From Siniperca chuatsi (lineage: Eukaryota > Chordata > Actinopteri > Centrarchiformes > Sinipercidae): a stretch of DNA of 64,000 nucleotides. Location: positions 27,068,971 to 27,132,970 of the forward strand of contig NC_058059.1 of assembly GCF_020085105.1 (NCBI RefSeq). Reading direction: 5' to 3'. The notes beneath the pieces were generated by a model. That model worked only from the letters and a program-made list of their open reading frames with translations, made no database searches and was not told where the DNA came from. Positions 35,401 through 48,400 of this stretch are shown piece by piece. Every line of letters starts with the position of its first letter. The stretch's first letter is position 1. The position numbers were made by a program, and so were the translations under genes.

Positions 35401-38400
35401 AGGGTTTGGATCAACACTTTATTAATATTCCTTTCATGGTCTTCATTTTCTGAAATCCTCACTTCTGCTGCATCCATTCTTTTTTCCTATCTCCAAGAGC
35501 TTCCCGTAGTTCAGTAATTTCTCTCCAGTGTTCCAAAGTTTACTGAAGTTTTCATGCGGAATTCTCTCAATAATTCAGCAATGCCCGACACGACTTCCAC
35601 GCTCTCATCGGTTGAGTGTTCTCGGGAGATTGTTTGTGTGTGCCAGGCTCCTGTTGTTTGGTAGAATGTCTTTGCCTCTGCTTTGACATTTTCTTCCTTC
35701 TCACTACTCATCTACAATAAAAGTTTCTTGTTTCGATTGCGATGATATATTTTAGAAGCATCTCAATCCAGAAACTTAGATAGTTCCGTTTGCTTGCGGA
35801 GAGTAACAACTAGTTCACCAGTCAGGCAGCCATCTTGATTCGGGAGCGTCGGTCAGCTCATCGTTTTGGTTTTCTTGGCCACAATGTGGTTTTGATTCAC
35901 TCTCACTGCTCTCATCGCTTTGGCTGCAGCAGGTCTGAAAACTACCTGCTCAGCAGCAAACAGCAGACAGACACTGTTAGCGACTAGCTGGTGAACACAG
36001 GAGCGTTTAGCAGCTAAAGAGCCAGATATTTTTCTCAGGAGTCGGTGGAGACCAAACACAGAGCTAACAGAGAGAGAATCATCAGATGACCAGTACAACA
36101 ACTCCAAATGAATGCTAACGCTGTTCTGTGTCTGTTGGATGTGTGTATTACGCCACATCAACTTTAAGGGTGATAATATTTGCTTGTTTGTGCTGCACCC
36201 AAGTGGCTGAAAATCAGTTATTGCATGTTTAAAGCTGCATTCATTACATTTTTTGGGGCACATGAGGGCAGCAGAAAAAGCTGTAAACAACATTGTGGGT
36301 GAAGTCACAGACGTTACAGCCAAAACAATGAGCTGAAAGATGCTCAACTCTGTAGAGCTGGGGGGAACGGCACAGCCGGGTGAGAATTCTCTGCAGGCTT
36401 GTCACTGTGAGCGACATCTGTCACATTACATGTAGTCATTTGACCTATTGTTAATATTAAAATGTTGATTAGTGCAGCTTTAAATATGACATATGAGAGG
36501 TGGCTGTAAAACAGTTTTGCACTCACAGGCAACTGATAAAACTTCTCATCAGGGAAGCAATTTTCCAATAGGACAGCATCGTTTTGGCATACTTTTTAAT
36601 TAATCTGCACATTTGGCTTTATTTCCATGTAGATATTGAAAGATATTGAAATGGTAAGAAATGTTTTGGAAGGGCAATATTAATGCCAGAAAAAAAACGT
36701 GGAAATTGTTACACAAACCTAAGGCAGTGTGGGATACATTCATGACTTACAGGTTTGAGACAGAATTTGTTACAAAAGATTTACTGTATTTATATACTTT
36801 GATCACAGATCTCATATCCCTTTGATCTAATACAGAAAATCTATTTACTGCAGGGAGTGTAGTCCCTGTGGAGTTTATTGATGCTGCTGGCTGGCTAGTC
36901 AATGATTATAATTTAAAAGCTGCACTCACCAGCACCCAGTAGTGCCCCCACTGTAGATGTCTGGAACAGCAACTGTGGAAATGATCCTAAAAGCACACTG
37001 AACCTGGTTATGTAGCCCCTAATGCTGTGATGGTACGGTTGTTTCTGATTATTGCATTTTTCTTGGCTCCGTTATCATCTTTAGTAATATGCTTAAAGAA
37101 GCTGAAGGAAAAATACAGAGCAAGAAGAATGAGTGTGACTGCACACAACAGCCTGTTTTCTCAGTCCCCCTTATAATGAAAACATGCAAAAAAGCTACTG
37201 GTTACATTGCTTTCTTATTACATTGATTACTCTGCTTTCAGCAATATAATGAATGTAGTAAAAAGAACATGCAGAATTTAAGAATACATTCTGGAATCAA
37301 CGAGTGAGTTGAGCTTACAGACAAAAGAACAATAGGTAGAAAGCCACTGTGACATGTAAGACTGACAAAAACAAATGAATTCATAAATGAATGAAGTGAG
37401 CACTATAGACTGTTTTCCCACCATTTTCTCCCAAGAGGCAGAGGAACCCAAACCCAGACCCTGCGGCATCAATCTAACAGCTCCTCCTCTTTCCACCCCC
37501 CCCACTGCTGTAGACACTTTCCAGGGCCTCGCATGAGAACACATGGGGGAAGGGCATGGAAGAGGGAGGAAAGGGGGGTGGAGACAGCCCATATTCCCTG
37601 GAGGAAGGAGTGATTCACAGCAGTATGTGGGGAAGGAAGTGACTCATGTTCAGGACGATGCGCGTACGTACGTACACACACACACACACACACACACACA
37701 AGCCTTGTGTGTGAATTAAAAAAAGAACATGAGTTTGAAGTATCCACATGTGTGTGAATAGGAGGAAAATACTTGGGTGTACATGTGGAGTGTTGCATGC
37801 TTCCAGGCCCGTCTGAGCGACAGTAAACAAAAGAGGAAAAACAAGTCTGCAGTCAAGACTGAAGTCGAGTAATAGATCCAAGAAAGGAAAGAATCATTTA
37901 CCAAAAACAAATACTGTATATTTAACATGTTTTGTAACCATCATTTCACCAGTGAGAGTTAACTGGTGAACTATTACGCCTCGTGTTGTTGCTATGGTTA
38001 CCGAAACCTTGCACTTTGAGTTAGAATGGAACCACCTTTAATGTGTCCCCGTGTTTTAACCACTATTGTGACTGACTAGCACTAGCGGGCCAGCTACACC
38101 AACTAGCCCTGCGAGCATATTCACGACAACAAGCTTCTAGAACCAAACATTTCGCAAACAAGTGCGTATGAATTTTGCTGGACGACTTTCTGGCGTGACC
38201 AGGCCTCCACTCTTCTCTTTATAACTAAATGAGCCATTTGCAGGTGACCAGCTGAACTTGTCAAAAACAAGCAGTACACCACCGCCTTTTACTGGTCAGC
38301 AGTGTCATCAGATGTTTCCACCTGGGCTCTGTTCTTCGAACACGGATACGCGAGTTAGCTTGATTTGATCCTTTTATGATCTGACGCGAGTCTGGATTTT

Positions 38401-41400
38401 TCAGTTCTTCAAAAGCTGGCTTAAAATGTATCTGGATCTGTTGTCATAGCAACAAGTCCTTAAGCCCAAACCTGCCAAAGCAGACTCGTTTTATATGAAC
38501 TCATTTTCAGATACAAATGACTCCTTTTCTTAGACGTATGGTGAATTGTTTTTATATAATCATGATTTTAGATGAGAACATGTAGGTTACTGAGCCATCA
38601 TGTTGGTGTAAGTATCAAAATATAATATCATTTTCACAGTAAAGAGTTAAATATACTATATAAATATACTTTGATCAAAGTTTACTAAATTCACTTGCCC
38701 AACTGGGCAAGAGAAAAAATACATTAACGTTGAACCCTGGTATGACAATAATGGAAATGTGAAAACAGCGGAGCACAATGTATGGCACACCACCAGAATA
38801 TTGACCACTTTCAGGGGACGTTGTACTGGAAGATGGTGAAGGATGCTGTGCAAATCTTTCAACACGTTTTACTGGTTAGCCTGAGTGCTCTGCTGCTGTC
38901 AGAGACCAAGGTAGTGCTTCTTCGTGGTTGAAAGGCCACCATGTTTCCTACACTAACTTACATTTCAATTCAAGGGAAAGAAAAGGGAGAGAAAGCCAGA
39001 CTGAAAACATATCAGGGCTGTGACTAACTATTATTTTCATTATTGATACATTTTGATTCAATTATTTCCTTAATTGTTATATAGTTAGTTTATTAAATGT
39101 CAGGAAAAAGTGAAAAAAAAAGTCTATTTTCAGAGCCCAAGGTGACATCTTCAAATGACCAGTTTACAATGATATAAAAACAGACAAAAGCAGCAAATCC
39201 TCAGTTTGGATAAGCTGCAATGACCAAAATGACTAATTAATTATCTAAATAGTTGCAGATTCATTTTCTGTCAATCGACTAACTGTTTAACCAACTCATT
39301 GTTTCAGCTCTAAAACTCAGTCACACCAAAGATACCAAATTAAAGTCAACAAAACTGACAATGAAGAAGACAAAACGACAGAGTGAAGTCACAAGAAATT
39401 CTAATTGAGAAACGGATGAGGAGGACCACGGAGGCCCTTCTTGACACAACAGCAGCATCCTTTCATGACCGTGAGGAGGAGGGAGAGGTCAAGCAGCAGC
39501 AGGAGGAGGAGGAGAAAAAAGGGAAGGAGGTGCTACGTCTGAGTGGGAAGGAGGAAAAGGATGTAGCTGCTACACCAACGCCCTCCTCTACTACCCCCCC
39601 CCTTCCTCCAAAACCAAAAACAAAGCACACAATTCCTGCTCTGGCACTCTACCAACAGAATCCATCTGCCTTACCCCCGTCTTCCTTTTCCTGGACAAAA
39701 CCACATTCAGCTGTGGTCCACCAATTTAATTCCAACAGCTACATCAGTACAAAGTAGATAGGATACAGCAAGAAAAAAATGGAAATGGTCCAGTGTGGAG
39801 GATTTAGTGGCATATAGTGGTGAAACTGCAGTTTGCAGCCATCTGAATACCGCTCGCCTCGCCCTCCCCTTCCAAGCGTGTAGGAGAAACTACGTTGGCC
39901 GCAAAACTGGCGAAAAACGCCAACGGCCCTATCTAGAGCCAGAGTTTGGTTTGTCCGTTCTGGGCTACTGTAGAAACACGGCGGTGCAACATGGCGGCCT
40001 CCGTGGAAGGGGACCCGCTCCCTCTGTAGATAAAAACGGCTTATTCTAAGGTAACAAAAACACAACGCTTCTTATTTTCAGGTGATTATACACTAATGAA
40101 AACATACTTATGAATATTATGTTCCATTTCTGCCAACAGCTCCTCCTAAAAGTTCCACACTGGAGCTTTAAAGAAATTGGAAGAATTCAACCACACAATG
40201 AGGGTAATGTCCATTAGGGGGCAGTACTCCATTTTGATACCTCCCCACGTAATGCAGAATTGACAGATTGTTCACACCCTTTGTCAGGAAACAAAAATAA
40301 AAAATAAACAACTTATAAAACAGCAGGAAAGCTGAGGTCAACTAAACTAACCCCTGGTTTATGGCTAATTTCCAGCATTAATATACAAATTTAACCTGTC
40401 AGCAATTTTTAACATTTTCTATCTCTTGACAATTTTATCTCAAAAGAGATATAAGAGATATACATTTGGAATGAGGTATTCCAGTGTTTCAGTTTTACTA
40501 CATTTGTATCACTTTCAAGAAAAAGATTTTCAGTGTAGCCCCGAGGTTAGCATCAACTTCAGCCCTGGAGGAAAACAAAGTCTTCCCTGTGCTTCCCGAA
40601 CACAGTCTTCCTCCAGGGCTGAAGTTGATGCTAACCTCGGGGCTACACCGAAAATCTTTTTCTTAAAAGAAAAAAACAAAACAATGATGTCATCATTCAT
40701 CCCAATGTTTCACTGATGACATCGTCATATGCCAATTTGGTAGATATCGCCCACCCTAATCTGGAGTATCAGGGACACTGTGTCTGGAAAGAGATGATGT
40801 TGTTAAATTATTTGAATGTATTTTTTCACAGCAGCACAAACTAAATTCCATTCACCTCATTCATGAATGCTAGTCCAATATTCACTCTCTCTCTGTTTTG
40901 GTCTCCACCAACTCCCGAGAAAAATATCTGGCTTAGCTGCTAAATGCTCCACTGTGTTCACCAGCTAGCTGTTAACTGTGTCTGTGTGCTGTTTGCTGCA
41001 GGGCAGGTAGTGTACTGTGGGTTTATCAGGGCTTCTTTTGTTGAAAAGAACTGGCTGCTGCTGCTGGAAGCGAGGTTGATGAGAACAAAAACAGTAAAGT
41101 TGTGGGGTGTAAAGCCAAAACAATGAACTGAAAGATGCAAAAAGCTTCCGTAGAGCTGAGCAGATCTGCAGATTGCTAATTCTCTGTGGGTTCATCACTA
41201 TGAAAGACACCTTTCACATTACACATGGTCATCTGAGCCATTGTAAATATAAAAATATTGATTAGAGCGGCTTTAAAGTATTCTATTCTAAAGTTGTCCT
41301 GTTTTGTCCATATAATGCCACCATAGCATGGACTCAAATTTTAAAACCTATTTGACACTGCTCAAAAACATTAGAAGCATAACGAGGGAGTATATATTGC

Positions 41401-42420
41401 ATGCCCCCCCCCGTGTACCTTCAGTTAGTATACAGTAGTAACTACCATTTTGTAAGGTGAATATGCAGTGTGCATGTTGAATAAAAGTACACAGATCACA
41501 CGAGTACTTGTTTGAGCAAACAAAAAGCAGATTCAAAAAAGAAATCAAATGTGACGATTGTGAAAGTCATTTTCCCACCTCATTTATGAACTTGATGCAA
41601 TCCAGAAACATGTAGTCTTGGTGATACTCGTTCACCACCCTCTCATCGATAAAGTGCCGAGGCTCCAGTGTTGGGTGATCTGAAGGGAGAATGAGCTGTA
41701 AGTGCACATGTTCGCCACCCGGTGTCACCATTCACCTACCCATTGACTGACATCAGCCTGCTCTCCCTACGCTGTGGAGAGGTAGGGATGTGTACATTTA
41801 TCAATATCATGGGGACTCTGTCCCAAACCTGACCTTCTACCACTACACAGGATGAACAGAACTGCAGCAATGACTTCTAATCAGCATTAGCAGAGTTTTC
41901 TGTCTTTCAGCACAGGTGTAAATAATCAAATGAATGACAGCTGAATTCCATTTAGCTGCTTCAGTTTCAGGCTCCTGGTATTGTTCATGCTGGCTCACTC
42001 ATGGCTTACTGGGACACCTGACTACGACAGAGCCAATGTTAATGTAATTAGTAACACCTGTGGTTTTCCTACGATGAGTCAAAATGACTGCTGTGAAAAA
42101 GTCTTATTGTCTACAATTCTAAAGATCATGTCAGCCCTGTTTTAGATTGGCTTTTAAATCTCAATGTTAAGCACTATTGTTTTATAGCATTTCATGGCCT
42201 AATACCTACCTATACGTCAGAGCTTCAATCAGTTCCTCAGACAACAGGGACCTCTGAAAGGTGCTTTCACACCTAACCTGGGTGGTGGAGTTCGTAAACT
42301 CATCATCAGTCACTTAGACTGGGGTGAAAGCTGTCAGTGGAACCCTGGTGCAGACCACTCAACCAGACACTGGTGCGTTTTTTTGTTTAGGTGTGAAATC
42401 AAAGCAGACCAACCACAGGA

Positions 42421-42468
<48 letters not shown>

Positions 42469-45400
42469 TGTGATTTTAGCATAAATTCAAAAGCTAAACT
42501 ACTATTAAATCCATCTGCTGATCGTGAACTGTTGAGGAGGCGATCTCCTGATCAGCAAGCTATAAGTAATGTACTGCCTATATTTATGCAAGATCATTTG
42601 GTAACCATGGTAACACATATGTGCGTCACCACAGGAGTGCTGTGATTTTCCCTGATCAATCAGAGACTGAGTTAAACCAGAGGTGCATTGTGCAGTTTCA
42701 CAATAAAAGGTGAGTGAAATGTAGCGACCACGTAATATTACGGTACAAAATACTTCTTTCTTGTCCCGTTTCTGCACGTTGGTCACTATTTATATATGAT
42801 AATGATACATGAGGACCAGCTGCAGTCTGGATTACTAATGCTCATAATCAGTTACTCTTTGGTGAGCTCTTTGTGACACCAGAGAGGTAAGTAAACACAT
42901 CAGGCCATGTAGCGCTGATGATGCAGGATGACATCACCAACACTGTCCAATCAATGAGTTAACAGTCAGTCCATATGACCTCATGTTTACTCCTTTTGGT
43001 TTGTTAGTAATAAGTGTGAGTGTAGCTTTTTTTTCTTGGTCTGGACCAAATTAACTGAACTACAGGTGTGAAAGTGGCCTAAGCTGTCCCCGAATCCAAG
43101 TTAAAAAGTACGGGTGGCCAAGGCTTAGCGGTCAGGCCCTGAGCGGGGGCGATTGTTAAATTGCGATTGTCTTCTATAAATCTAACTAAAGGCCGGTATT
43201 TGTGGTCGACATTCTATTTAAACAAGATATGTTTGTACCGAAAATGATCACATATTTGTTGTTTATGTCCTTTTTTCTGTTATTGTTATTATTTTTTTTA
43301 ATCACAGAGAAAAGTCTTGCCTAGTTTTCTATAGAAAAGTTTCACACGCTGTGGTTAAGGTCTGGTTAGGTTTAGGCACATAAACCACTTGGTTAGGGTT
43401 AGGGAAACAGCACGATTTGGGTTCAAATACCCCGTCGCCAGAAAGAGGCCAGCAAATGTCCCAACGTCTCGCTAAAATACCCGGTGGTGTTGGTTGAAAT
43501 GGTGGTCTCTGCTGCTTTTGCTTCCCCAGCTATCTGACTGTCGGTCGAACCACCACCCTCATCCAGCTAAGAATGTCACTTCTTAAAGATGTCTGAACCA
43601 CGTCACGTTACCTATGATACATATTGTAGAAATGCTGACATGATACGTATTATATGTAGTAAAATGTCAATATTCAACGTGGTTTGCAGAAACGTACAAA
43701 GCCAACATTGGCTTTGTTTCTGGCATCATGCTATATGGGTTGTGTTTGAATTACATGTTAGTTTGAATTTGTTTGATCTGGACTTTTTAAGAAAGTGACG
43801 GTCCTACCACCGATCATTTATGTAGAAAAAGACTCTCCACTCCTCTGGTCAGGCGTAAACGTACAGACAGCGGCATGCTGAGAGCATATTAACCAGGCAG
43901 CAGACAGGATTTCTTTCTCGTTTCGCTAACTAACAGATTTAATGTGTAATGACAGCTCAGTAAATTTGCTGTTGACCATTGTCATTATAGATGGTGAAAT
44001 GAACAGTCGCCGGCTTAAACAGTAACCTTTTACAGCTTGTTAAGACACGGTTAATTATGTAAGTTAGAATATAAAATTGTGGATCTTGTGATTAGAAAAT
44101 TGCACTTTCAAATCAAGATAAAAAATGTAAAAATCTGTATAAAAACAATGAATCATTCAGCCCTAGTAACTCCTGTGTGGTAACAGTTCCAGCTTCACAT
44201 CAACCTGTATTTACTAATGCCACTTTAGGCTCCTTTCACACATATGGAATTCTTTGTTTGAATGGATTAGTTTCCACACTTGTGTTCCCCATTCTGACAG
44301 TGTAACATCAACATTATAGCACTACATGTCCCAACCTCAATTACCCCATCTGCATCCTCCTCAGATACAGCCAGGCTCTTACCTATAAACTGGGAGCTTC
44401 CCCAGATGAAGGGTAGAAACTGGAAGTCATCCAGGCCCCACACACCTTGGCTTCCAGCTGGCTCCATTCTGTAGGTCCTCTGCAGCTTCCGCATCACTGA
44501 GAGATACCTGCAAAATCACATTACAACACAACAGCGTACACACACACACACACACACAGAGCAGGATGTTGTAGGAGGGTTAGAAAAGACAGTGATCAAT
44601 ATCAACAGTTAAGCTAATACCGTGCTAGCTGCACTCTGAACTAGAGATAATGTTGGGATTGTTAGCAGAAAGTAGTGTACATATCATGGACACTACTGTT
44701 TTAGTTCCACTGTTGGAATGTTTGAGGACACTAATAACTATACTCCCTTCATCCAAGGTCTCTGCCTCTTAAAGGAAGTTTTTCCTTGCCACTGTGGCCA
44801 AATGCTTGCTCATGGTGGGATTTGGTGGGTCTCTGTAAATAATACTATAAAGAGTTCGGTCTAGACCTGCTCTGTAGGAACAGTGCAGCGAGATAACTTC
44901 TGTTATGAATTGGCGCTATATAAATAAAATAAATTGAATTAATAAGTAGATACATTTCGCACAGGATTCCGGCACATGGCAGAGGTAAGTAAAGTGCACT
45001 GTGTAGTGAATATGGAGTGATTGTGGACAAAGTCTACAGCTAGCGGCGCTGTGAGGTTTTAAAGCTCTCTGTAAAGAGAACCAAACTGTTAAGACAGATA
45101 AACCAAAGTACTGGACAAATTGAAAGTTTGACCTGATGATGGAATTACATGGAAAGTCAGAGGATCACCAACATTATTAGGATTCATCCTGTGGGGTCCA
45201 TAAATGTCTGTACAAAATCTCACGGAAATCCATCCAGTAAGTGAAATATTTCAGTCTGAACCAAAGTGGTGGAGCCGACTGGCAGACAGAATGAAGCACA
45301 CCGTCACATTATCTGTATAGCAGTGCGTAACATGAAGCAGACCACAGCAGTAACAGCTCACCTGTTAAAAACCTTAAAAATGATAGCCAGCTGATCATCT

Positions 45401-48400
45401 ACCCTGAGAGCTCCAACCTTACAGAGACAGCAGAGGAACGCAGCAAAAGCAGCTTCATGACCTGAGAAGATAAATATACACACATTACAGATCTTCAGAC
45501 GTGAACAGATCTGCGTGAGGTCCCTTCCTGGATTTGACAGTAACAGGAGGAACAAAACTTGACAATATTAATCAAGCTACTAATTCTGCTTTTAACTATA
45601 CAACTTACTACTACTACAATCAGTTACATTACTTTTAGTTTAGATAATACTACTGATACTAGCACTACATTAACTTCTGCCTGAGTAACGTTAACAGGAT
45701 ATTTGGCCTTTTGTCCAAATGTCTTCTTTACAAAAAGGTTCCAAGGAATCAATTTTAAATTTCTTGACTCTTTGCAAAGAATGACACTCCTGCTCCATAC
45801 ATTATTATAACCTAGTTTCCAATGTATCTACAGGACATTTGGCTTACACATATTGCAAATTTGTTTTTAAATTCACGTGTAGTATTTTAAAACACTCAAG
45901 GTCTTTTTCCTTGTCTAGTGTTATTTTTTACAGCTTCACTTTTGTAGGACTAAATGCCTGCTGACTTTGTAAAGCTCTGGATCAAGCCTACTTTGTACAC
46001 AGTGAAACATACACTATTGTCTGTGTTGTATATCTACAGCCTGAAATATAACACGCAGCTACGCAGTCATCTCTCAACATGACAGATCTCAACAGGGTTT
46101 TGGACAGAAGTGCTGTGACTGGCCTGCAAAACTGGAAGGTGGGGATTAGGGAATAGATCAACTGTTACATTTAGATATAAATCATGAAATGGTTGTAATG
46201 TTTAGTTTAAAGGATTGGTCCGCCCAAATTACATTTTCTCACTTATCTCTAGAGGTTATCTGTTCTTACATATATGAGTTTCTGGAGCTCACAGCTAAAA
46301 AATATTTTTAAAATTCTACACGAATGTTTTTGCAGAAACACTGTCCCTGTTATTGCAGATCATCCACAGTACACACTGGGAGTTTTCTTGGGACTATTTC
46401 TTTGGTAGAAATGTGTTTCAATGAAAACTGTTGACAGTGAGGTCCGTGGATTATCCACATTAAAGTTTTAAATATATATTATATATAATTTTTCAGCACT
46501 GTGAGCATCACAAACTAAATTCCATTCACCTCTATTTTTTGGGGTGGAGGCAGAAATCTCAGAGACAGATACATGAACAAATAAAACCAAAATTGCATGG
46601 AAAGGTAACACTAGGGCTAAGTGAGAGCTGACTCTTTAACATTAAAGATGGTGGGGGTTATGCAAAGGTTTGGTGCAGTTTTAATGTTAGCGGGAGAATG
46701 TCGGCAGGAACAACCCAAACTTTTCTAATGTAACACCGCAAAGAACCGCTAAATGCAATACAATATGACAGCAAAGTTTTTGCTTTACGTTTTTAGTGAA
46801 AAATATGTTATTTTTTTTAGTATTGTTGGGGCATTTTAGCCTTTATTAGATAATACGTAGCGGGAAACTTACAGGAAAGGAGGAGGGAGAGGGGCAGGGA
46901 TGACATGCAACAAAAGGTCCCCAGCCTAGGTCAGCAGGGCCTCTGATTTCTCTGTTACTATGATTTTATACTGCCCCATAACTTCTGCTAAACAGCTGAT
47001 TAACCTGAGTGCCTAGTATAGAATTATAGTATTGGACTGAAACATAAAACACCAACACACAGACCTGTTCCATAGTCTATCCTGGTGGCATTCCCCACAG
47101 ACTCTTTCAGATAGACAGCTATCTCTGGAGCTGCAGCACATCTGTCAGCAGGGAGCAGTCCTGACACCAAGGCCTCTGCTTCCTACACACACACACACAC
47201 ACACAAGGCATCTACATACAGAGCATGTGGTCGTATGCATGGCTGTGAGAGAGCGTGTGTGTGTTAAATTAAACATGGGGAAGCTGTGTGGATTGTGTGG
47301 AATGAGATTAGTTACAGTCTCATTTAGGGATGCACTGTGTTGGCGCAGACACTGACCTAATTAAGCGGATTGGGTGTCGGCCAGACGTGGCTGATCCACA
47401 GTAAATACAGTTTTCTGTTCTGCTCGGTTCACTTAATGTGGTGAGCAAATTATGCGTAATGCTACTGCTGATACTAGGTCACTTCCTGCATGAGCCTCAC
47501 AATAAGTGCATTTTAATGTGAAAGCAGTGGTAGGCCTTTACTTTAAAACTGGATATTCGCTGTAACATTAACTAAAATTAATTAAAAATTAAGTTTTAGC
47601 AACTGCAGTCATAAAACACTGCGGAGGAGCTACGATGCTTCAGGTCGGTTTTGGTTTGTGAGAAAAAACAGGCATGAACAGGCACAGTGTTTTGGTGAAG
47701 AGGTGTAGAAACATGTATCTCCACATGGACACACAGAACAGCATGCAGCGTCAGCTGTGGTCACAGCCACTCCCTGCAGCTCCGCGCGGTCTGTATCTGC
47801 AGGAACTGTGTGTGTAACATGCACTAGACGAGCTGACCGTGATGGCGTGTCTGCTGCTAAGAGGTTAATGCAAGAACCTGCCAGTTCATAAATCTTAGCT
47901 TTATCTTTCTTTATATATTTCTACTGTGTTTATTGTTTCGCACCTAAATACCAAAGCAAATCCCTCATATGTGTGAACCTACTTGGCAATAGAGCTGGTT
48001 CTGATTCTGATAGGCTATGACTGAAATCTGTACAACCCTAAAAAGGATAGTGTGATCCGCCTCACTTGTAGTTAACAACTGATATGTAGTTATGGTCTGT
48101 CGTTACCTTACCCATAGCCGAATGATCGTAATCAGTACCACGCAGAGGTTTACCGATTTTACATTTTGGAAAATGTAGAACGCTGGTATCAGATCGGCAT
48201 CAGGCAGTGTTTAAAAAGTGCTAGAGTAACGTTTATTTTCCAGAGATCCCACAATACTGCCGGAAAGAAGATTACGCCGGCTTTGCTTTCTTACACTAAA
48301 CATACGTTCATACAGAACGGAGAGGCAGAATAGCCGCGCAACAATCCCGCCTTGAACAGGCTGTATAAAAGGGGCTATTGTCTGAGCTCTTGGACGTGTG

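Noticed and set aside
37469..37928. Minus-strand frames with VCVCVCV runs
   Set aside because: Translation of the (CA)n tract at 37674-37700; no other coding signal.
43384..43412. Telomeric repeat scar
   Set aside because: Only two TTAGGG-like units inside a known type of dispersed fish repeat.
44267..44497. 76-codon minus-strand frame extending past ptpa exon 7
   Set aside because: The part after QFI is intron read-through beyond the ATAG|GTAAG donor.
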